Positions 6,925-9,501 of a stretch of DNA of 9,501 nt are shown one piece after another. The notes beneath the pieces were generated by a model, which saw only the letters and a list, made by a program, of their open reading frames with translations, made no database searches and was not told the DNA's origin. Positions within the stretch are counted from its first letter, which is position 1, and every line of letters starts with the position of its first letter. A program made the position numbers and the translations under genes. This DNA is from Verrucomicrobiia bacterium (GTDB lineage Bacteria > Verrucomicrobiota > Verrucomicrobiia > JABWAM01), in NCBI GenBank assembly GCA_013360985.1, contig JABWAM010000079.1:1-9501 (forward strand), read 5' to 3'.

Positions 6925-8505
6925 ATGCTAAAATTCATTTTCAACAAGCGCAAAGCGAGCAACAAAGAAATCGTCATCAACGCGGAAGCCCTCGAAAAAC
7001 GCGTCGCCCTCCTCGAAAACGGGCGGCTCGAGGAGTTTCATATCGAGCGCACCAACGAACAGCGCCTCGTTGGCTCGATCTTCAAGGGGCGCATCAAAAA
7101 TCTCGAGCCCGGCCTCAAGGCCGCGTTTGTGGACATCGGTTACGAGAAAAACGCCTTCCTCCACTATTGGGACATCATCCCGGAATCCACAGAATCTTCC
7201 TTCGAGGCGGTGGAAACCAAGGGGCGGCGCCCCCGCGAGACGGGGCCCGCGCCGAAGCGCCCCACCATGGACGACATCCCCAAGCTTTATCCTCCGGGCA
7301 CCGAGGTTATCGTCCAAGTGACCAAAGGCGCGATCGGAACCAAAGGTCCGCGGATCACCACCGACGTCAGCCTTCCGGGCCGCTACCTCGTCCTCAATCC
7401 GTTCAGCGACCAAAGCGGGATCTCCCGAAAAATCGAAGACCATCGCGAGCGTGTGCGTCTCCGCGACATCCTTCGCGGAATGACCGTGCCCGAAGGAATG
7501 GGCGTGATCTTTCGTACCGCGGGCATGGGGTTGAGCCGCCGCTACTTTATTCGCGATCTCGCCCTTCTTGTCGAGGAGTGGCAGAAAATCGCCGAGCGCA
7601 TCAAGGTCGCGCCGACGCCTTCGATCGTCTTTACCGAGCCGGGTCTCGTGCATCGCACCGTCCGCGATTTCCTCACCGAAGACATCGATCGGATCATCGT
7701 CGACAGCCCGACGGAGCACGACCTCATCGCCGAGCTCGTCGGGCAGGTCTCCACCCGTTCGAAGGCCAAGGTGAAGCTCTACGACGAACCCGTTCCGATC
7801 TTTCATCGCTTCGGCGTGGATCAGCAGATCGAAGACGCCTTTAAGCGGCAGGTTTGGCTGAAGTGCGGCGGTTACATCGTCATCGACGAGACGGAAGCCA
7901 TGGTCGCCATTGACGTCAACAGCGGTCGCAATACCAGCGGCCGCGATCTCGAGAAGACGATCCTCACCACGAACCTCGAGGCCGCCGAGGAGGTCGCCCG
8001 CCAACTCCGCCTCCGCAACATCGGCGGACTCATCGTCATTGACTTCATCGACATGAAGAGCCGCCGCGACCAGCAGGAGGTGACCAACCGCCTGCGCGAG
8101 CGCGCGCGTCGCGACAAGGCCAAAACGCACATCCTACCAATCTCTCCGCTCGGCCTCAGCGAAATGACGCGCCAGCGCCAGGAGGAGAGCATCCGTGACG
8201 CCGTGTTCGAGCCCTGTCCGAACTGCCACGGACGCGGAGTCGTCAAATCCGCCGAGAGCATGAGCGTCGAAATTCAGCGCCGCATCACCGAGATCCTGCG
8301 CAAGCGAAGCGGCCGCGGAGAGGAGGTGCCCCTCCGCGTGATCGTGCATCCTGAGGTGCTCGACCGCCTGCGCCAGCACGACGAAGAACGCCTCCTCGAC
8401 ATGGAGCAGCGGCTCTCGGGCAAGCTCAGCTTCCGCTCTGATCCGACGATGCATAAGGAGGAGTTCCGCGTCGTCAACCCAGTCACCGGCGCCGAGTTCG
8501 AGTAA
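6925..8505 (+). CDS. rng: Ribonuclease G/E family endoribonuclease
   Basis: Endoribonuclease of 526 residues that cleaves single-stranded A/U-rich RNA, in rRNA 5'-end maturation and mRNA decay. An S1 RNA-binding domain at about residues 46-145 (GRIKNLEPGLKAAFVDIG at 55-72) contains a charged linker (about 86-120) somewhat longer than in E. coli RNase G. The 5' sensor/RNase H-like region follows. The DNase I-like catalytic part carries AMVAIDVNSGR (325-335, Asp330) and GGLIVIDFIDM (367-377, Asp373), the two metal-binding aspartates. The zinc-link CPNC (Cys431, Cys434) that joins dimers is intact, as is GLSEMTRQR (410-418). A small C-terminal domain ends at 526 with no long degradosome scaffold, so it is the short RNase G type. 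It follows rodA at 57 bases, perhaps co-transcribed; rng also lies beside mre genes in E. coli. Confidence 0.97.
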   Translation: MLKFIFNKRKASNKEIVINAEALEKRVALLENGRLEEFHIERTNEQRLVGSIFKGRIKNLEPGLKAAFVDIGYEKNAFLHYWDIIPESTESSFEAVETKGRRPRETGPAPKRPTMDDIPKLYPPGTEVIVQVTKGAIGTKGPRITTDVSLPGRYLVLNPFSDQSGISRKIEDHRERVRLRDILRGMTVPEGMGVIFRTAGMGLSRRYFIRDLALLVEEWQKIAERIKVAPTPSIVFTEPGLVHRTVRDFLTEDIDRIIVDSPTEHDLIAELVGQVSTRSKAKVKLYDEPVPIFHRFGVDQQIEDAFKRQVWLKCGGYIVIDETEAMVAIDVNSGRNTSGRDLEKTILTTNLEAAEEVARQLRLRNIGGLIVIDFIDMKSRRDQQEVTNRLRERARRDKAKTHILPISPLGLSEMTRQRQEESIRDAVFEPCPNCHGRGVVKSAESMSVEIQRRITEILRKRSGRGEEVPLRVIVHPEVLDRLRQHDEERLLDMEQRLSGKLSFRSDPTMHKEEFRVVNPVTGAEFE

Positions 8506-8560
8506 ATCGCGCCGCCGCGCGAGTCTCCTCGTGGACCCTCGAAGCGGCGAAGCTCGGGAC

Positions 8561-9190
8561 ATGAACATCATCCTCGCCACGCGCAATCGTCACAAGGCGC
8601 GGGAGATCGCCGAACTCCTGGGCCGCGAGGTCCTGACCCTCGACGACATCGGCTTCGAAGGCAAAGTCGAGGAGACCGGCGCCTCATTCGAGGAAAACGC
8701 GCGCCTCAAGGCGGCCGCCGCCGCGCGCCATCTCCGCGCTCGGAGAGGGACGCCCGCGCTCGTCGTCGCGGACGACTCGGGGCTTGAGGTGGAGGCGCTC
8801 GGCGGCGCCCCTGGAGTCCTCTCCGCGCGCTACGCCGGCGTCCCCAGCGACGACGCGGCGAACAACGCAAAGCTGCTCGACGCGTTGCGCGGCGTTCCTC
8901 TCTCGCGGCGCGGCGCGCGGTTCCGCTGCGCCCTTGCCGTCGAGTTCGCGGGAGGTCCGCGCGATGGCGAGCCGCGCACCTTCGAAGGGATCTTGCGCGG
9001 CACGCTCGGCTTGCGACCCAAAGGGCGCCGGGGATTCGGTTATGATCCGCTCTTTTTTCCCGAAGGCCATGGACGGACGATCGCGGAGATGACAGCCTCC
9101 GCGAAAAACGCGATCAGCCACCGAGGCGCCGCGGCGCGAGCCTTGCGCGAATGGCTCGAAACCTCTGCGAGCCAGGCCGCGCACGAATAG
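8561..9190 (+). CDS. rdgB: XTP/dITP diphosphatase (RdgB/Ham1 family)
   Basis: Housekeeping nucleotide pyrophosphatase of 209 residues that hydrolyses dITP, ITP and XTP to the monophosphate and pyrophosphate, keeping deaminated purines out of DNA and RNA. Family motifs are complete: ILATRNRHKAREI (4-16) at the N-terminal phosphate loop, FEENARLKA (43-51), the ADDSGLEVEALGGAPGVLSAR block (70-90; acidic Asp71/Asp72), FGYDPLFFP (159-167) and the purine-recognising SHRGAAARAL (186-195). ATG 8561 puts the first beta strand (NIILATRN) directly after Met, as in homologues; an in-frame GTG at 8531 would add ten non-conserved residues. No strong Shine-Dalgarno is seen. It lies 55 bases after rng on the same strand, so co-transcription is likely but unproven. 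Confidence 0.96.
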   Translation: MNIILATRNRHKAREIAELLGREVLTLDDIGFEGKVEETGASFEENARLKAAAAARHLRARRGTPALVVADDSGLEVEALGGAPGVLSARYAGVPSDDAANNAKLLDALRGVPLSRRGARFRCALAVEFAGGPRDGEPRTFEGILRGTLGLRPKGRRGFGYDPLFFPEGHGRTIAEMTASAKNAISHRGAAARALREWLETSASQAAHE

Positions 9191-9205
9191 GCTTCGCCCC
9201 GCCTC

Positions 9206-9255
9206 AGAGCGTGTCCGGAAAGACGATGCGCCATCCTAATTGCCGGACGCGCTCT
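9206..9255. repeat. 13-bp stem inverted repeat just after rdgB
   Basis: The left arm 9206-9218 (AGAGCGTGTCCGG) pairs with the right arm 9243-9255 (CCGGACGCGCTCT) along all 13 positions if one U-G wobble is allowed (T9212 with G9249). The 24-base loop begins AA and ends TTG, so two more pairs are possible around a bulged G. It begins 15 bases after the rdgB stop. There is no T-run on either side, so it is not a classical intrinsic terminator. It may protect the mRNA 3' end or be a REP-like or miniature-element copy. Confidence 0.6.
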
Positions 9256-9501
9256 CACTCCGCGAAAGAGGCATGGCGGCCGATGGTCGCGGCGCGTCGA
9301 GGGAAGGCGGAGGCATCCCGCCCGGACGCGGTCCTCCTTGGTTCGCGGAAGCGACGGAGTCTCCGCCGTGGGTCCTCGCACGCCCTGCTTTCAAAAAAGC
9401 GCGCCCCAAATCCCCGCGTAAGGCATAGGGAAACCCATCCTCGATCGAGAAATGCGTGACGCTTCTCCAACATTTTGTGGTGAAGCCGCTGCTGCGGCGC
9501 C
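9256..9501. other. 3' spacer without a convincing gene; GC-rich dyads
   Basis: No reading frame here shows recognisable protein motifs on either strand; the open frames are short and Arg-rich, as expected from GC-rich non-coding DNA. It contains several small dyads: GGCGG/CCGCC (9306-9322), GGAC-GCG-GTCC (9324-9334), CGGAG-T-CTCCG (9355-9365) and GCCGC-TGCT-GCGGC (9485-9498). CCGGACGCG at 9322-9330 repeats the right arm of the preceding hairpin (9243-9251), and GGTCCTC occurs at 9330-9336 and 9371-9377. The pattern looks like intergenic repeat material. A gene starting beyond 9501 could have its upstream region here. Confidence 0.4.

Noticed and set aside
6928..8130. A 400-codon minus-strand open frame opposite rng
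   Set aside because: Antisense shadow. The plus-strand frame encodes a complete RNase G/E.
8531..8560. GTG start adding ten residues to RdgB
   Set aside because: The extra residues are not typical of the family, whose members begin directly with the first beta strand, as ATG 8561 gives.
9389..9402. GCTTT-CAAA-AAAGC small hairpin, possibly a terminator on either strand
   Set aside because: Only a five-pair AT-rich stem; the T-run read on the minus strand is not preceded by a stable GC stem.
9151..9473. Open frames on both strands at the right end
   Set aside because: Short and Arg-rich, partly overlapping the end of rdgB and the inverted repeat, with no recognisable domain.

Overview
The window is a high-G+C (roughly 60-65% by eye) Gram-negative chromosomal region built around the cell-elongation machinery. 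The peptide flavour suggests a PVC-group bacterium, most likely Verrucomicrobiota. The clues are the MreB ISLAGIVF / ERTAEEIKIKIGSAYPL stretches, the RodA GYLPRTVSLNDFIF loop and the AGG-x-x-x-QE / PGQEEGN signature of the glycosyltransferase. This placement is inference from memory of related proteins, not a computed phylogeny.

Layout. Positions 1-1031 (minus strand) hold the start of a GT28/MGDG-synthase-type glycosyltransferase that runs off the left edge; its GTG start means it is easily missed. A 129-base divergent spacer follows, with a sigma70-like promoter pointing at mreB and a small GATTCCC repeat. Positions 1161-6867 (plus) hold a compact rod-shape operon: mreB, mreC, mreD, mrdA (PBP2) and rodA. 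The last three junctions are ATGA start/stop overlaps, and mreB-mreC are 7 bases apart. After a G-poor, pyrimidine-rich 57-base leader comes rng (RNase G-type endoribonuclease), then rdgB (XTP/dITP pyrophosphatase). The last 311 bases hold no convincing gene: a strong 13-bp stem inverted repeat lies just after rdgB, followed by short GC-rich dyads and small direct repeats.

How the genes work together. MreB filaments under the inner membrane, with MreC and MreD, position and activate the RodA glycosyltransferase / PBP2 transpeptidase pair that inserts lateral-wall peptidoglycan. rng and rdgB are RNA-processing and nucleotide-pool genes. Their place beside mre genes parallels the E. coli order mreBCD-maf-rng, but here an RdgB/Ham1-type enzyme stands in for Maf and lies after rng. 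The divergent glycosyltransferase probably makes a glycolipid or envelope glycoconjugate, but its acceptor cannot be read from the sequence.

I see a well-preserved housekeeping locus, not a novel defence, mobile or biosynthetic system. The points worth a second look are the unlisted glycosyltransferase, the predicted Cys3His metal site of PBP2, the start regions without a Shine-Dalgarno sequence, and the repeat-rich 3' spacer.
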